Source of the DNA: Nocardioides lijunqiniae
Lineage (GTDB): Bacteria; Actinomycetota; Actinomycetes; Propionibacteriales; Nocardioidaceae
Direction of reading: 5' to 3'
NCBI RefSeq assembly: GCF_015024225.1
Contig: NZ_JACJGM010000006.1
Coordinates: forward strand, 62,001 to 126,000
Length of the DNA stretch: 64,000 nucleotides
Position numbers and translations under genes: made by a program. Within the stretch, counting starts at the first letter, position 1; each line of letters starts with the position of its first letter. Of this stretch, positions 7,287 to 16,679 are shown piece after piece. The notes beneath the pieces are model-generated. The model was given only the letters and a program-made list of their open reading frames with translations. It was not told where the DNA came from and did not search any database.

Positions 7287-7914
7287 CGGTGATCTCGCGC
7301 ACGACCCACTCCAGGGTCGCCTCGACCACGATCTCCATGGCCTCCTCCTGGCTGATCGCCCCTCGCGCGGGCACCTTGAGGCCGTGGTCGCCACCGGGCA
7401 CGACGCACAGGTCGGTGGCGTCGGGGAACTCCTCGGGTCGCCCCATGGCGTCGTTCTCCCCCTGGATCACCAGCGTCGGCAGACGTACGGCGGTCAGCTC
7501 GCCGAGGCGGGACCTCTCGGGCCGCCCGGGCGGGTGCAGCGGGAAGGAGAGCGCCAGGCAGCCGGCTGCCCCGAGCGACTGCGCCGACCGGGCCGCGGAC
7601 CGGGCGCCGGCGGACCGCCCGCCCAGGACCAGCGGCGTGCGGACGCGCATCGCGTCGGCGGCGGCGCGCAGGGCGGCGTCGAGCGTGGCCGGTGGCGTGG
7701 CGATCTTGCGGCCGGCCCGACGCCACGGCTGCTCGAAGCGGACGACCGTGATGCCGTGGCGCGGCAGGTGACGGGCCAGGGCCTCGAGGTCGCGCGACTC
7801 GATGCCGCCGCCCGCGCCGTGGCCCAGCAGCAGCGTGGCTCGCGGCGAGCGGGCTCGCGCGGTGACCAGGCGGCCCTCGCCGTGCGGGGTGTCGACGACC
7901 CGCTCGCTGCTCAC
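7267..7914 (-). CDS. Alpha/beta-hydrolase family protein (dienelactone hydrolase / KANL3-Tex30-like)
   Basis: A 215-residue hydrolase. Near residue 30 it has LLLGHGAGGG (oxyanion-hole loop), near residue 96 the nucleophile elbow GGRSAGAR (Ser), an acid in the QGENDAMG segment, and a GGDHGL histidine near residue 180. It lacks a signal peptide. The GTG start overlaps the stop codon of the SRAP gene upstream (GTGA), so the two are translationally coupled. Its last bases carry the sigma-R promoter of the next gene. Substrate unknown. Confidence 0.82.
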   Translation of the reverse strand: MSSERVVDTPHGEGRLVTARARSPRATLLLGHGAGGGIESRDLEALARHLPRHGITVVRFEQPWRRAGRKIATPPATLDAALRAAADAMRVRTPLVLGGRSAGARSAARSAQSLGAAGCLALSFPLHPPGRPERSRLGELTAVRLPTLVIQGENDAMGRPEEFPDATDLCVVPGGDHGLKVPARGAISQEEAMEIVVEATLEWVVREITGNDARR

Positions 7915-8663
7915 TCCAGCACCTCGTCGAGCGGCAGCGGCTCCACGAGCTCGGGGCCGTTGTTGCGGACGTTGGAGACCAGCGTCGACACCGGGAACGC
8001 CTCGAGCCGCCCCGGCGCCGCGGGCACCAGCAGATCGAGCAGCGAGTCCTGGGGCGCCGCCGGATCCAGCCAGGACGACCAACGGTCGGCCTCGACCATC
8101 ATCGGCATCCGGTCGTGGATGTGGCCCAGCGAGTCCTCGGCCTGGGTGGTGATGACGGTGCAGGTCCAGCGGAAGCGCTCGGGGTCGTCGTCCGCACGCG
8201 TCGGGTCCCGCCAGATCTCGTAGAGACCCGCCATGGCCAGCGTGCCGCCGTCCTGGGGACGGATGAAGAACGGCTGCTTGCGCGGCTTGCCCTTCGCGGT
8301 GAGCTGGGAGGTGGGGTACCACTCGAAGTAGCCGTCGGCGGGCAGCAGGCAGCGGCGGCGGGCGAAGGCGCGCTTGTAGGCCGGCTTCTCCGCGACCGTC
8401 TCCATCCGGGCGTTGATCATCCGGTTGCCGATGGCGGGGTCCTTGGCCCACGACGGCACCAGGCCCCACCTGAGCACCCGCAGCTGGCGCTCGGGCGGCT
8501 CGTCGCTCTCCTTCGAGGGGGGTCTCTCGACGACGGCGTAGACCTCCTTGGTGGGCGCCACGTTGTAGTCGGGCTCCAGGACCTTGTCGACCCGGCTCTC
8601 CACGACCTCGAACTCCTCGATGAGGTCCTCGGGCTTGCGACTGGAGGCATAGCGGCCGCACAT
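7911..8663 (-). CDS. SOS response-associated peptidase (SRAP; YedK/HMCES family)
   Basis: A 250-residue SRAP protein. The catalytic Cys is residue 2 (MCGRYA); Asn in NARMETV (about 84), Glu in DGYFEWY (about 115) and His in HDRMP (about 185) complete the active site. Family members form a thiazolidine crosslink between Cys2 and abasic sites in single-stranded DNA, protecting them during replication. Met1 must be removed, so the true start is fixed at ATG 8663. A TAGATT box lies six bases before it, indicating a leaderless transcript. The coupled downstream hydrolase is not a known partner. Confidence 0.93.
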   Translation of the reverse strand: MCGRYASSRKPEDLIEEFEVVESRVDKVLEPDYNVAPTKEVYAVVERPPSKESDEPPERQLRVLRWGLVPSWAKDPAIGNRMINARMETVAEKPAYKRAFARRRCLLPADGYFEWYPTSQLTAKGKPRKQPFFIRPQDGGTLAMAGLYEIWRDPTRADDDPERFRWTCTVITTQAEDSLGHIHDRMPMMVEADRWSSWLDPAAPQDSLLDLLVPAAPGRLEAFPVSTLVSNVRNNGPELVEPLPLDEVLE

Positions 8664-8775
8664 GACAGCAATCTAGCCGCCGGGAGCCCTCCTGGGCGTC
8701 GGCCGGAGGCGGCGGATCGCGGCCTCACCCCCTGAGGTGGGTGTGGCCGCCCCGGGGTCGGGTAGGAATAGGGGC

Positions 8776-9303
8776 ATGACCGTCAGCCGACTCCTCGCCC
8801 GTCCGATGCTCGCCTCCATGTTCGTCGTGGGTGGCGTCAACGCCCTGCGCAACGCCCCCGCCCTCGCGGCGAAGGCCCAGCCGGTCACCGACAGGCTGGT
8901 GCCCCAGGTCAAGAAGGCCACGGGCCTGCCGATCCCCGAGGACCCGACCACGCTGGTCCGCATCAACGCCGGAGCGCAGCTGCTCGCGGGCGCCGCCCTC
9001 GCCACGGGCCGCGCCCCCCGGCTCTCGGCCCTGGTGCTCGCAGCGTCGCTGCTGCCGACCACGGCCGCCGGCCACCGCTTCTGGGAGGCCGACGACTCCC
9101 AGACCAAGACCCAGCAGCAGCTGCACTTCTTCAAGAACGTCTCGATGCTCGGCGGCCTGCTCATCGCCGCCGGCGACACCGACGGCAAGCCCGGGGTCGC
9201 CTGGCGCGCCCGTCGTGCCGCCGGCGACGCGAAGCGCGAGGCCAAGCACCTGGCGAAGTCCGCGCGGCGCGAGGCCAAGCTCGCGAAGGCGCAGCTGACC
9301 TGA
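8776..9303 (+). CDS. DoxX family membrane protein
   Basis: A 175-residue protein with a DoxX-like hydrophobic core: an N-terminal membrane segment (MLASMFVVGGVNAL), a helix near residues 65-79 (INAGAQLLAGAALATG), one near 84-98 (LSALVLAASLLPTTA), and another near 121-135 (VSMLGGLLIAAGD). The C-terminal 35 residues are rich in Lys, Arg and Ala and probably cytoplasmic. The family includes DoxX and DoxD-like quinone-linked proteins, and mycobacterial DoxX is tied to oxidative stress defence. It is monocistronic and divergent from the SRAP gene. Confidence 0.8.
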   Translation: MTVSRLLARPMLASMFVVGGVNALRNAPALAAKAQPVTDRLVPQVKKATGLPIPEDPTTLVRINAGAQLLAGAALATGRAPRLSALVLAASLLPTTAAGHRFWEADDSQTKTQQQLHFFKNVSMLGGLLIAAGDTDGKPGVAWRARRAAGDAKREAKHLAKSARREAKLAKAQLT

Positions 9304-9333
9304 CGCGGGGCTGCACGCCCTAGAGTTCCGCCT

Positions 9334-10602
9334 GTGACCGTCGCCGACCCGTGGCCCGCCCCCCGCGCCCATGACCCCGTCGACGCGGTGGTCTCGCTGC
9401 CCGGCAGCAAGTCGCTGACCAACCGTGCGCTGGTGCTCGCGGCGATCTCCGACGGCCCGTCGGTCGTACGGCGTGCGCTGCGCTCGCGCGACACCTCGCT
9501 GATGGCGGCCGCCCTGACGTCGTTGGGAGCCGCCGTCGACACCTCCGGTGACGACTGGCGGGTCACCCCCGGCGCGCTCGCCGGGGACGCCGAGGTCGAC
9601 TGCGGGCTCGCCGGCACGGTGATGCGCTTCGTGCCTCCCGTGGCCGGCCTGTCGACCGGGGTCGTGGCCTTCGACGGCGACCCCCACATGCGCAAGCGCC
9701 CCGTCGGGCAGGTCCTCGCGGCGCTCGCCTCGCTCGGCATCCGGGTCGAGGACGAGGGCCGCGGCGCGCTGCCCTTCCGCGTCCACGGCACCGGCCGGGT
9801 CCGCGGCGGCAGGGTCGTCGTCGACGCGTCGGGCTCCTCGCAGTTCGTGTCCGCGCTGCTGCTCGCCGGAGCGCGCTACGACGAGGGCGTCGACGTGCGC
9901 CACGACGGCAAGCCGGTGCCCTCGCTCCCCCACATCGACATGACCGTCGCGATGCTGCGCCAGCACGGGGTGGCCGTCGACGACTCCGACGCCAACCGCT
10001 GGGCCGTCGCCCCGGGGCCCGTCAGGGCGCTCGACCACGACATCGAGCCCGACCTGTCCAACGCCGCCCCGTTCCTCGCGCTCGCGGCGCTCTCCGGCGG
10101 GTCCGTCACCGTGCGCGACTGGCCCCGGGAGACCACCCAGGCCGGTGACGCGCTGCGCGAGATCTTGACGCTGATGGGCTGCGAGGTCGACTTCGTCGCG
10201 GACGGGCTGCGGGTGCGCGGGCCCGATCGGCTCCAGGGCATCGACCACGACCTGCACGACGTCGGCGAGCTGGCCCCGGCCGTCGCCGCGCTCTGCGCCC
10301 TGGCCGACTCGCCGTCCCACCTGCGCGGCATCGCCCACATCCGCGGTCACGAGACCGACCGGCTCGCCGCCCTCGCCACCGAGCTGGGGGCGCTCGGGGC
10401 CGACGTCACCGAGCACCCGGACGGTCTCTCGATCCGCCCCGCCCCGCTGCACGGCGGCCTCTTCCACACCTACGCCGATCACCGCATGGCCCACGCCGGC
10501 GTGATCGTCGCCGCCGCCGTGGACGGCGTGCTCGTGCAGGACGTCGGCACGACGGCCAAGACCTTCCCCGACTTCGCGACCTTCTGGGCCTCCCTGCTGT
10601 GA
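9334..10602 (+). CDS. aroA: 3-phosphoshikimate 1-carboxyvinyltransferase (EPSP synthase)
   Basis: A 422-residue EPSP synthase. Key motifs: [16 protein letters not shown] near residue 20 (PEP/S3P binding Lys-Ser), [14 protein letters not shown] near 89, the S-G-S-S-Q-F-V segment near 168, and the C-terminal DHRMAHAG. It transfers enolpyruvyl from PEP to shikimate-3-phosphate in aromatic amino-acid synthesis. TAGAGT at 9321-9326 stands seven bases before the GTG, so the transcript is probably leaderless. The stop codon overlaps the GTG start of rsgA. The aroA-rsgA-hisN neighbourhood beside sigR-rsrA is conserved in actinobacteria. Confidence 0.95.
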   Translation: MTVADPWPAPRAHDPVDAVVSLPGSKSLTNRALVLAAISDGPSVVRRALRSRDTSLMAAALTSLGAAVDTSGDDWRVTPGALAGDAEVDCGLAGTVMRFVPPVAGLSTGVVAFDGDPHMRKRPVGQVLAALASLGIRVEDEGRGALPFRVHGTGRVRGGRVVVDASGSSQFVSALLLAGARYDEGVDVRHDGKPVPSLPHIDMTVAMLRQHGVAVDDSDANRWAVAPGPVRALDHDIEPDLSNAAPFLALAALSGGSVTVRDWPRETTQAGDALREILTLMGCEVDFVADGLRVRGPDRLQGIDHDLHDVGELAPAVAALCALADSPSHLRGIAHIRGHETDRLAALATELGALGADVTEHPDGLSIRPAPLHGGLFHTYADHRMAHAGVIVAAAVDGVLVQDVGTTAKTFPDFATFWASLL

Positions 10603-11588
10603 CCAACCGCTACTCCGTCGAGGACCAGGAGCACTACGAGCGGCCACGCCGCCGTACCCGGCCGCGCACGAAGGACCGGCCCACCTACGACGACGCCGTC
10701 GAGGGCGTCGTCGTCACCGTCGACCGCGGCCGCTACACGCTGCTCGTCGACGGGCGGAAGGTGATGGCCATGAAGGCCCGGCCGCTGGGACGCAAGGGCG
10801 TCGTCGTGGGCGACCGGGTGCGCGTCGTCGGCGACGTCTCCGGCGACGACGGCGCCCTCTCGCGCATCGTCGAGGTCAACGAGCGGGTCACCACGCTGCG
10901 GCGCACCGCCGACGACGACGACCCCGTGGAGCGGATCATCGTCGCCAACGCCGAGCAGCTGGTCGTCGTCACCGCGCTCGCCGACCCCGAGCCGCAGCCG
11001 CGGCTGATCGACCGGGCCCTCGTGGCGGCGTACGACGCCGGCATGCAGCCGCTGCTGTGCCTGACCAAGGCCGACCTCGCCGACCCCGAGACGCTGCTGG
11101 GCACCTACCGCTCGCTGGGGGTGCCGTGGGTGGTGACCAGCCGCGGCGGCGACCTGACCGCCGTACGCGAGAGGCTGGCGGAGCGCACCAGCGTGCTCGT
11201 CGGCTCCAGCGGGGTCGGCAAGTCGACGCTGGTCAACGCGCTGGTGCCCGAGGCACACCGCGACGTCGGCATCGTCAACGCCGTCACCGGCCGCGGCCGG
11301 CACACCTCGACGTCCGCCTACATGCTGCCGCTGCCCGACGACGACGGCTGGATCATCGACACCCCCGGCATCCGGTCGTTCGGGCTCGCGCACGTGCGGC
11401 CCGAGAACCTCATCGAGGCCTTCCCCGACCTCGACGAGATGACCGAGGACTGCCCCCGCGGGTGCACGCACGGGGAGGACGAGCCGGAGTGCGGCCTCGA
11501 CGTCGCGGTCACCGAGGGCCAGGCCGACCCCGAGCGGGTCGAGTCGTTCCGTCGGCTGCTCGCGGCGCGGAGCGTGCCGGACTACTGA
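10599..11588 (+). CDS. rsgA: Ribosome small-subunit-dependent GTPase A
   Basis: A 329-residue circularly permuted GTPase. An N-terminal OB-like domain (about residues 30-95) is followed by G4 (TKAD, about 154), the P loop GSSGVGKST (about 202), G3 DTPG (about 253), and a C-terminal zinc knuckle ([14 protein letters not shown] with an earlier His, about 286-300). RsgA checks 30S subunit maturation. Its GTG overlaps the aroA stop (GTGA). The pairing of rsgA with aroA is typical of actinobacteria. Confidence 0.95.
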   Translation: MTNRYSVEDQEHYERPRRRTRPRTKDRPTYDDAVEGVVVTVDRGRYTLLVDGRKVMAMKARPLGRKGVVVGDRVRVVGDVSGDDGALSRIVEVNERVTTLRRTADDDDPVERIIVANAEQLVVVTALADPEPQPRLIDRALVAAYDAGMQPLLCLTKADLADPETLLGTYRSLGVPWVVTSRGGDLTAVRERLAERTSVLVGSSGVGKSTLVNALVPEAHRDVGIVNAVTGRGRHTSTSAYMLPLPDDDGWIIDTPGIRSFGLAHVRPENLIEAFPDLDEMTEDCPRGCTHGEDEPECGLDVAVTEGQADPERVESFRRLLAARSVPDY

Positions 11589-11599
11589 CGTGTCTCCCG

Positions 11600-12049
11600 T
11601 CAGCCCTCGATGCCGTACCAGGCGATCTGCGCGCCGGCGTCGCCGGTGAGGTAGACGTAGACGAGGGTGAGGACGGCGGAGACGGCGACCAGACCGCTCA
11701 GCACGTGGCGGACCGGGCCGGTGCGGGTGTGCCACCAGGCGGCCACGAACGACAGCACCGCGAAGGCCGTCACCGAGAGCCGCAGGATGTTCGCGCGCTC
11801 CTCGTGGGTCTCGACCAGCGCAGCGAGCGGACCGCCGTAGGTGTTGGCCTCCTCGAGGTCCTCGCCCGAGAAGTAGGCGACCCAGATCGCCACGAAGGCG
11901 ATGGCGACGGTGGCCACCAACGGCCACCGCAACCGGTCGCGCCAGCGCGGCACCAGGGCGTAGAGCAGTCCGGCGAGCGCCGACACGGGCCCGAAGATGA
12001 CCGCCGCGTGGACGACGAGCGCATGAAGAGGCAGTCCGTTGAACTCCAT
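11600..12049 (-). CDS. DUF2231 membrane protein
   Basis: A 149-residue integral membrane protein with four predicted transmembrane helices (about residues 9-31, 43-62, 91-107 and 116-136). The N-terminal LPLHALVVHAAVIFGP with its two histidines is the hallmark of DUF2231; in some relatives these His residues are suspected haem or metal ligands. The function is unknown. It is convergent with rsgA (11 bases between stops) and divergent from hisN. Confidence 0.85.
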   Translation of the reverse strand: MEFNGLPLHALVVHAAVIFGPVSALAGLLYALVPRWRDRLRWPLVATVAIAFVAIWVAYFSGEDLEEANTYGGPLAALVETHEERANILRLSVTAFAVLSFVAAWWHTRTGPVRHVLSGLVAVSAVLTLVYVYLTGDAGAQIAWYGIEG

Positions 12050-12090
12050 AGATGAACGCTAAACCACTTTGCTGAAAGTAGCCTGTGCGT

Positions 12091-12975
12091 GTGGCGACCG
12101 ATTTCACCGACGACCTCCGTCTCGCTCACGTGCTCGCCGACGACGCCGACTCGCTCACCACCGCGCGTTTCAAGTCGCTCGACCTGCACGTGATGAGCAA
12201 GCCAGACCTGACCCCCGTGACCGATGCGGACCAGGCCGTCGAGGACGGGATCCGGCGCACGCTGTCGCGGGTCCGCTCCCGCGACGCGATCACCGGCGAG
12301 GAGACCGGCTCCACCGGGCACAGCCAGCGCCGCTGGATCGTCGACCCCATCGACGGCACCAAGAACTTCGTGCGCGGCGTCCCCGTCTGGGCCACGCTGA
12401 TCTCGCTGGTCGTCGACGACGAGGTCGTGCTCGGCGTGGTCTCCGCGCCGATGCTGCAGCGCCGCTGGTGGGCCTCGGTCGGCAACGGCGCCTGGACCGG
12501 CCGCTCGCTGCTGAAGGCCACGCAGTGCCAGGTCTCCGACGTCCGCCGCCTGGAGGACGCGTCGCTCTCCTACGCCTCGCTCCACGGCTGGGACGAGCGC
12601 GAGCGCCTCGACGACTTCCTCTCGCTGATGCGCCGCTGCTGGCGCACCCGCGCCTACGGCGACTTCTGGTCCTACATGCTGATCGCCGAGGGCGCCATCG
12701 ACCTCGCCGCCGAGCCGGAGCTCGAGGTCTACGACATGGCAGCCCTCGACATCATCGTGCGCGAGGCCGGCGGTCGGTTCACCTCCCTCGACGGCTCCGA
12801 CGGCCCGTGGGGCGGCAACGCCCTGGCCTCCAACGGCCACCTGCACGAGGCTGCGCTGTCGTTCCTCGGGTCGCTGCCCGACCACGCCGACGACCCCGAG
12901 TGGCGCGCGCCGGGCTCCGCGTCGGTCTCCGACATCTCCGCCCGCCGCCGCACCGACGGACCGCCCCGCGACTGA
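12091..12975 (+). CDS. hisN: Histidinol-phosphatase, inositol-monophosphatase family (HisN)
   Basis: About 294 residues of the IMPase fold. Metal-binding motifs: GEET (about residues 69-72), DPIDGTKNF (about 86-94) and the C-terminal YDMAALDIIV (about 213-222). HisN removes phosphate from L-histidinol phosphate, the penultimate histidine step. Location beside rsgA and aroA matches hisN of Streptomyces and mycobacteria and separates it from generic IMPases. GTG 12091 is preferred to GTG 12085 because TAGCCT (12079-12084) lies exactly six bases before it, as in leaderless genes. Confidence 0.9.
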   Translation: MATDFTDDLRLAHVLADDADSLTTARFKSLDLHVMSKPDLTPVTDADQAVEDGIRRTLSRVRSRDAITGEETGSTGHSQRRWIVDPIDGTKNFVRGVPVWATLISLVVDDEVVLGVVSAPMLQRRWWASVGNGAWTGRSLLKATQCQVSDVRRLEDASLSYASLHGWDERERLDDFLSLMRRCWRTRAYGDFWSYMLIAEGAIDLAAEPELEVYDMAALDIIVREAGGRFTSLDGSDGPWGGNALASNGHLHEAALSFLGSLPDHADDPEWRAPGSASVSDISARRRTDGPPRD

Positions 12976-13016
12976 GACCCTGGCCAGGGAGTCGCCGCAG
13001 CAGTAACGTCCGCGGC

Positions 13017-13448
13017 ATGCATATCGGCGAGATCCTCCAGGCCAAGGCCTCCACCGAGGTCATCACCATCGGACCGGAGGCGGGGGTGCGCGAGCTCCTC
13101 GCGCTCCTCGCCGAGCACAACATCGGTGCCGTCATCGTCAGCGCCGACGGCACCAGCCTCGACGGCATCGTCAGCGAGCGCGACGTCGTCCGCCACCTGC
13201 ACAGCGACGGCACCGTCATCAACAACGTCGTCGGCTCGATCATGACCGGCGACGTCGAGACCTGCGCGCCCGAGGACGACCTCGACGGCGTCATGCAGAC
13301 GATGACCGAGCGCCGCTTCCGCCACATCCCCGTCTGCGCGGACGGGTCGATCGTCGGGATCATCAGCATCGGCGACGTCGTGAAGCACAAGATCGGGCAG
13401 CTCACCTTCGAGCGCGACCAGCTCGACAGCTACGTCCACCAGACCTGA
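13017..13448 (+). CDS. Two-CBS-domain protein
   Basis: A 143-residue protein made of tandem CBS motifs (about residues 8-65 and 74-130), with the usual SERDVVRHL and ISIGDVVKH end helices. Stand-alone CBS pairs bind adenosine nucleotides and act as energy sensors or as accessory domains of other proteins. No partner enzyme is obvious here. TAACGT at 13004-13009 lies seven bases before the ATG, suggesting a leaderless transcript. Confidence 0.9.
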   Translation: MHIGEILQAKASTEVITIGPEAGVRELLALLAEHNIGAVIVSADGTSLDGIVSERDVVRHLHSDGTVINNVVGSIMTGDVETCAPEDDLDGVMQTMTERRFRHIPVCADGSIVGIISIGDVVKHKIGQLTFERDQLDSYVHQT

Positions 13449-13488
13449 GGCTGTCGGCGGCGGGGCCTAGCGTCGTCGGCCCCGTCCG

Positions 13489-14289
13489 ATGGAGCCGACC
13501 CCCGTGACCGACGCACCCGTGCCACCCGGACCCCCGCGACGCCGCGACCTGGTCTGGTTCGCGCTCACCGTGCTCGTGGTGGTCGGCTCCACCGGAGCGG
13601 CCTACGCCGTCACCGCGGTCCAGGGGTGGCCGAGGTGGCTCCTCCTCGCCCTCCACCTGGCGCTCACCGGTCTTGCCTTCGGCGTCCCGCAGGTACGGGC
13701 GATGCGAGCCCAGGGCAGGGAGCTGTCGGCCGTGGACCGGGAGGTGCGCGCCCGGGCGGAGACGCGCGCGGCCGTCAACGACGCCCTCGACCCCATCCTG
13801 CGGCAGCTCGGCGGCATCTCCGCCGAGCCCGATCGCGCGGTGCGGGAGCAGCTCATCGCTCAGGCCGTCCCCTTCGTGCTCAACGCCGCCTCCAGCCTCA
13901 TCGGGGAGGAGCGCTCCCGGTCGTGCTGGTTCGAGCTCACGGACGAGACTCCGCCCCGGCTGGTCCCGATCCTGCACGTCGGGAGGACCGGTTCGCCCAC
14001 GACCACCTTCGTCACCGGCACCCCCGCCGGCGACGCGGCCATCGGGATGGTCCTGGCCGGCGAGAACCTCCTGTGTCGCGACATCGAGGCCGACCCACCA
14101 CCCGGCTGGGACTTCTCGAAGGCACGGGACTACCGGACGTTCATCTCCGTCTCGGTCATCGCCGGTCAGAACGCCTACGGGATGCTGACGCTGGACGCCC
14201 TCGACGCGGGAGCCCTCACGAACGACGACCTGCACCTGCTCAACCTGATGGCGTCGGCCCTGGCCGCCGCCTTGGCGCAATGTGCGTGA
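13489..14289 (+). CDS. Membrane-anchored GAF-like domain protein
   Basis: A 266-residue protein with two N-terminal membrane helices (about residues 22-44 and 50-68), a short linker with coiled-coil potential (AMRAQGRELSAVDREVRARAETRAAV), and a soluble C-terminal domain ending SVSVIAGQNAYGMLTLDALDAGALTNDDLHLLNLMASALAAAL. That last stretch is characteristic of the final strand and helix of GAF domains. It looks like a sensor without an output domain. An alternative GTG start is at 13504. No histidine kinase or cyclase lies beside it. Confidence 0.65.
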   Translation: MEPTPVTDAPVPPGPPRRRDLVWFALTVLVVVGSTGAAYAVTAVQGWPRWLLLALHLALTGLAFGVPQVRAMRAQGRELSAVDREVRARAETRAAVNDALDPILRQLGGISAEPDRAVREQLIAQAVPFVLNAASSLIGEERSRSCWFELTDETPPRLVPILHVGRTGSPTTTFVTGTPAGDAAIGMVLAGENLLCRDIEADPPPGWDFSKARDYRTFISVSVIAGQNAYGMLTLDALDAGALTNDDLHLLNLMASALAAALAQCA

Positions 14290-14401
14290 GACCTCGGGAC
14301 GCATGGGCGCCTCAGCCGTGCCCGGAGTGTCGGAGCCGATGCCTAAAGTGTCGCCAGAGCCGTATGGCACAGTGGAACGACCACGAAGGAGGGCGGCATC
14401 G

Positions 14402-14569
14402 ATGACGCAGAAGCTCCTCAAGCCTCGCCAGGACGACCGGATCGCGCGGGCCCTCGCCGATCCGAAGACCTACTTCGAGCAGGCCCGCAGACGCGCCCGG
14501 CGCGAGGTGGAGGCCGAGGTCGCGCAAGAGCGCGCGGCCTCCGCGCCGCGCCGGCGCAGCGCCCGCTGA
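14402..14569 (+). CDS. Small basic hypothetical protein, 55 aa
   Basis: A 55-residue, highly charged helical protein (MTQKLLKPRQDDRIARALADP onward) with an Arg/Ala-rich C-terminal half. The start at 14402 is supported by AAGGAGGG at 14386-14393, eight bases upstream; longer in-frame starts lack such a site. No family is recognised. It lies between the GAF-like gene and the FKBP gene on the same strand. Confidence 0.65.
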   Translation: MTQKLLKPRQDDRIARALADPKTYFEQARRRARREVEAEVAQERAASAPRRRSAR

Positions 14570-14640
14570 CGGGACGCGCCGGTCACCGGCGCCGCCCTCC
14601 CGCCACGGCCACCCGATCCGCGCGGGCTAGGCTGGTGGAC

Positions 14641-15009
14641 ATGGACAAGCCTGAGATCGACTTCTTCGACCCCGAGCCCCCGACCGACCTCGTCGTCACG
14701 GACGTGACCCAGGGCGAGGGCGCCGAGGCCACGGCCGGCAGCACCGTCTCGGTGCACTACGTGGGTGTCGCGCACTCCACCGGTGAGGAGTTCGACGCGT
14801 CCTACAACCGCGGCGAGCCCCTCCAGTTCCGCCTCGGCGTCGGCCAGGTCATCTCCGGGTGGGACACCGGCGTTCAGGGCATGAAGGTCGGCGGCCGCCG
14901 CCAGCTCGTCATCCCCCCGCACCTCGGCTACGGCGACCGCGGCGCCGGCGGCGCCATCAAGCCGGGCGAGACCCTGATCTTCGTGGTCGACCTGCTCGAG
15001 GTCCGCTAG
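14641..15009 (+). CDS. FKBP-type peptidyl-prolyl cis-trans isomerase
   Basis: A 122-residue single-domain FKBP. The fold signature includes SVHYVG (about residue 36), EEFDASYNRG, VISGWDTGVQGMKVGG (about 70-85), PPHLGYGDRGAGGAIKPGETLIFVVDLLEV. Aromatic residues of the ligand pocket (Tyr, Phe, Trp) are present. There is no signal peptide, so it is a cytosolic isomerase or chaperone. TAGGCT at 14628-14633 lies seven bases before the ATG, so the mRNA is probably leaderless. A strong terminator follows. Confidence 0.93.
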   Translation: MDKPEIDFFDPEPPTDLVVTDVTQGEGAEATAGSTVSVHYVGVAHSTGEEFDASYNRGEPLQFRLGVGQVISGWDTGVQGMKVGGRRQLVIPPHLGYGDRGAGGAIKPGETLIFVVDLLEVR

Positions 15010-15040
15010 CACCGCAGCACCCGATCACCGTCTGACCCCC

Positions 15041-15077
15041 GAACGACCCCGACCGCCGGTGGCGGCCGGGGTCGTTC
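15041..15077. terminator. Strong bidirectional terminator hairpin
   Basis: A 17-bp stem with one mismatch (GAACGACCCCGACCGCC against 15061-15077) closes a 3-base loop between the convergent FKBP and S4-domain genes. Confidence 0.8.
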
Positions 15078-15090
15078 TGCGTCGCCAGCG

Positions 15091-15336
15091 CTACCAGGGC
15101 AAGTTGTCGGTGGCCTCGCCGTGGGCGACACGGGCGCTCTGCCCGGCGAGCGTGACGACGTCGCCCTGGGCCAGCTGGCGGCCGCGGCGGGTCTCGACCT
15201 CGTCGTTGACCCGCACCATGCCGGACGCGACCAGGGGCTTGGCCTCGGCGCCGCTCTCGACGAGGTTGGCCAGCTTGAGGAACTGGCCGAGCCGGATCGA
15301 CTCGTCGCTGATGGGGACGTCCTGGGGCTCGCTCAT
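15091..15336 (-). CDS. S4 RNA-binding domain protein
   Basis: An 81-residue protein that is essentially one S4 domain: IRLGQFLKLANLVESGAEAKPLVASGMVRVNDEVETRRGRQL. It resembles YbcJ/YlmH-type small S4 proteins, which bind structured RNA, and is related to the ribosome-quality-control protein RqcP. It starts six bases before the DUF445 gene's stop codon, on the same strand, so the two are probably cotranscribed. Confidence 0.88.
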   Translation of the reverse strand: MSEPQDVPISDESIRLGQFLKLANLVESGAEAKPLVASGMVRVNDEVETRRGRQLAQGDVVTLAGQSARVAHGEATDNLPW

Positions 15337-15341
15337 GTCCC

Positions 15342-16613
15342 TCAGTGAACCAGCACCGAGACGGTGTGGATCAGCACCCCGACCAGACCGCCGACGATCG
15401 TGCCGTTGATGCGGATGAACTGCAGGTCGCGTCCGACGTGCAGCTCGATGCGGCGCGCGGCCTCCTTGCCGTCCCAGCGCTCGATCGTGTGGGTGATGAC
15501 GGCCGTGACCTCCTCGCCGTAGCGCGAGACGGCGAAGACCGCCAGGTCGCTGGCGCGGGCGTCGATGCGCTCCCGCAGCGTGGCGTCGGTCGAGAGCCGG
15601 TGCGCGAGCGAGGAGACCTCCTGCTGCAGCCGGCGGCGTACGGCGCCCTGCGGGTCCTCGAGGGAGGAGGTGAGGGCGCGGCGCAGCGCGTCCCACAGCG
15701 AGATGCTGGAGGCGAGCACCGACGGGTGGTCCAGCAGCCGCTCCTTGAGCCGCTCGGTGCGCTGCTGGGTGTCGGGGTCCTGGAGCAGGTCCTCGGCCAG
15801 CTGGCGCAGCACCGAGTCGAGCGCCTGGCGCGCGCGGTGGTCGGGGTCGGTGCGGATGTCGCCGACCCAGTGCACCATCTCGAGGTGGATGCGCGAGCTG
15901 ACCCGCTCGTTGATCCGCTCCGGCGCCCACCACGGCGCCCGCTCGAGCAGCACGTCCTGCACCGTGTCGGGGTTGGCCTCGAGCCAGCCGTGCAGCTCCT
16001 CCAGCGCGATGTCGACCAGGCCGTGGTGCAGGTCGTCGTTGAGTGCCTCGGTGAGCAGCGAGCCGAGCAGGGGCGAGATCGGCTCCTCGCGGAAGCGCGG
16101 CACCAGCGCCTCGTGGATGAGCGCCTCGATGTGGTCGTCGCGCACCTTCGACAGCGCGATGCGGGCCAGGTCGGCGACCTCGTCGACGACGCGCTGGGCG
16201 TTCTCCGGCGCGGAGAGCCAGCCGGCGGCCCGCTCCGCCACGCGGGCCGAGGCGATCCGCTCGCGGATGATGTCCTCCTGGAGGAAGTTCTCCCCCACGA
16301 ACTCCTCCAGCCCCTTGCCGAGGTCGTCCTTGCGCTTGGGGATCAGCGCGGTGTGCGGGATGGGCAGCCCGAGCGGGTGCTTGAAGAGCGCGGTCACCGC
16401 GAACCAGTCGGCGATCGCACCCACCATGGACGCCTCGGCCCCGGCGTTGACGAAGCCCAGCCAGCCCTCCTCGTCCAGGGTGAGGACGTAGACGGCGGCG
16501 GCGAAGAGCAGCAGCGAGACCGCGACCGTCCGCATGCGCCGCAGCGCGCTGCGGCGCAGGGCGTCGGCGGCGGGGTCGCCGACAGCGAGGGCGGGGGCGG
16601 CGGGAGAGCTCAT
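15342..16613 (-). CDS. DUF445 family membrane protein
   Basis: A 423-residue member of DUF445 (YheB/YjiN type). One membrane helix near residues 28-47 (VAVSLLLFAAAVYVLTL) and a hydrophobic C terminus (IVGGLVGVLIHTVSVLV) flank a long helical region containing the hallmark VGAIADWFAVTALFKHPLGLPIPHTALIP. The function is not established. ATG 16613 is chosen because GAGG stands about nine bases upstream; an in-frame ATG at 16622 would overlap that site. It is divergent from the cytidylyltransferase gene. Confidence 0.88.
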   Translation of the reverse strand: MSSPAAPALAVGDPAADALRRSALRRMRTVAVSLLLFAAAVYVLTLDEEGWLGFVNAGAEASMVGAIADWFAVTALFKHPLGLPIPHTALIPKRKDDLGKGLEEFVGENFLQEDIIRERIASARVAERAAGWLSAPENAQRVVDEVADLARIALSKVRDDHIEALIHEALVPRFREEPISPLLGSLLTEALNDDLHHGLVDIALEELHGWLEANPDTVQDVLLERAPWWAPERINERVSSRIHLEMVHWVGDIRTDPDHRARQALDSVLRQLAEDLLQDPDTQQRTERLKERLLDHPSVLASSISLWDALRRALTSSLEDPQGAVRRRLQQEVSSLAHRLSTDATLRERIDARASDLAVFAVSRYGEEVTAVITHTIERWDGKEAARRIELHVGRDLQFIRINGTIVGGLVGVLIHTVSVLVH

Positions 16614-16679
16614 CGACACCATCCTCACCCACGGCCCACGTCCGCGGTGGACGCGCCCCCGCGTGCCAGAATCGCGCCC

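Noticed and set aside
10479..12107. A 542-codon minus-strand frame across aroA, rsgA and the DUF2231 gene
   Set aside because: It is the antisense reading of two firmly identified plus-strand genes and has no domain of its own.
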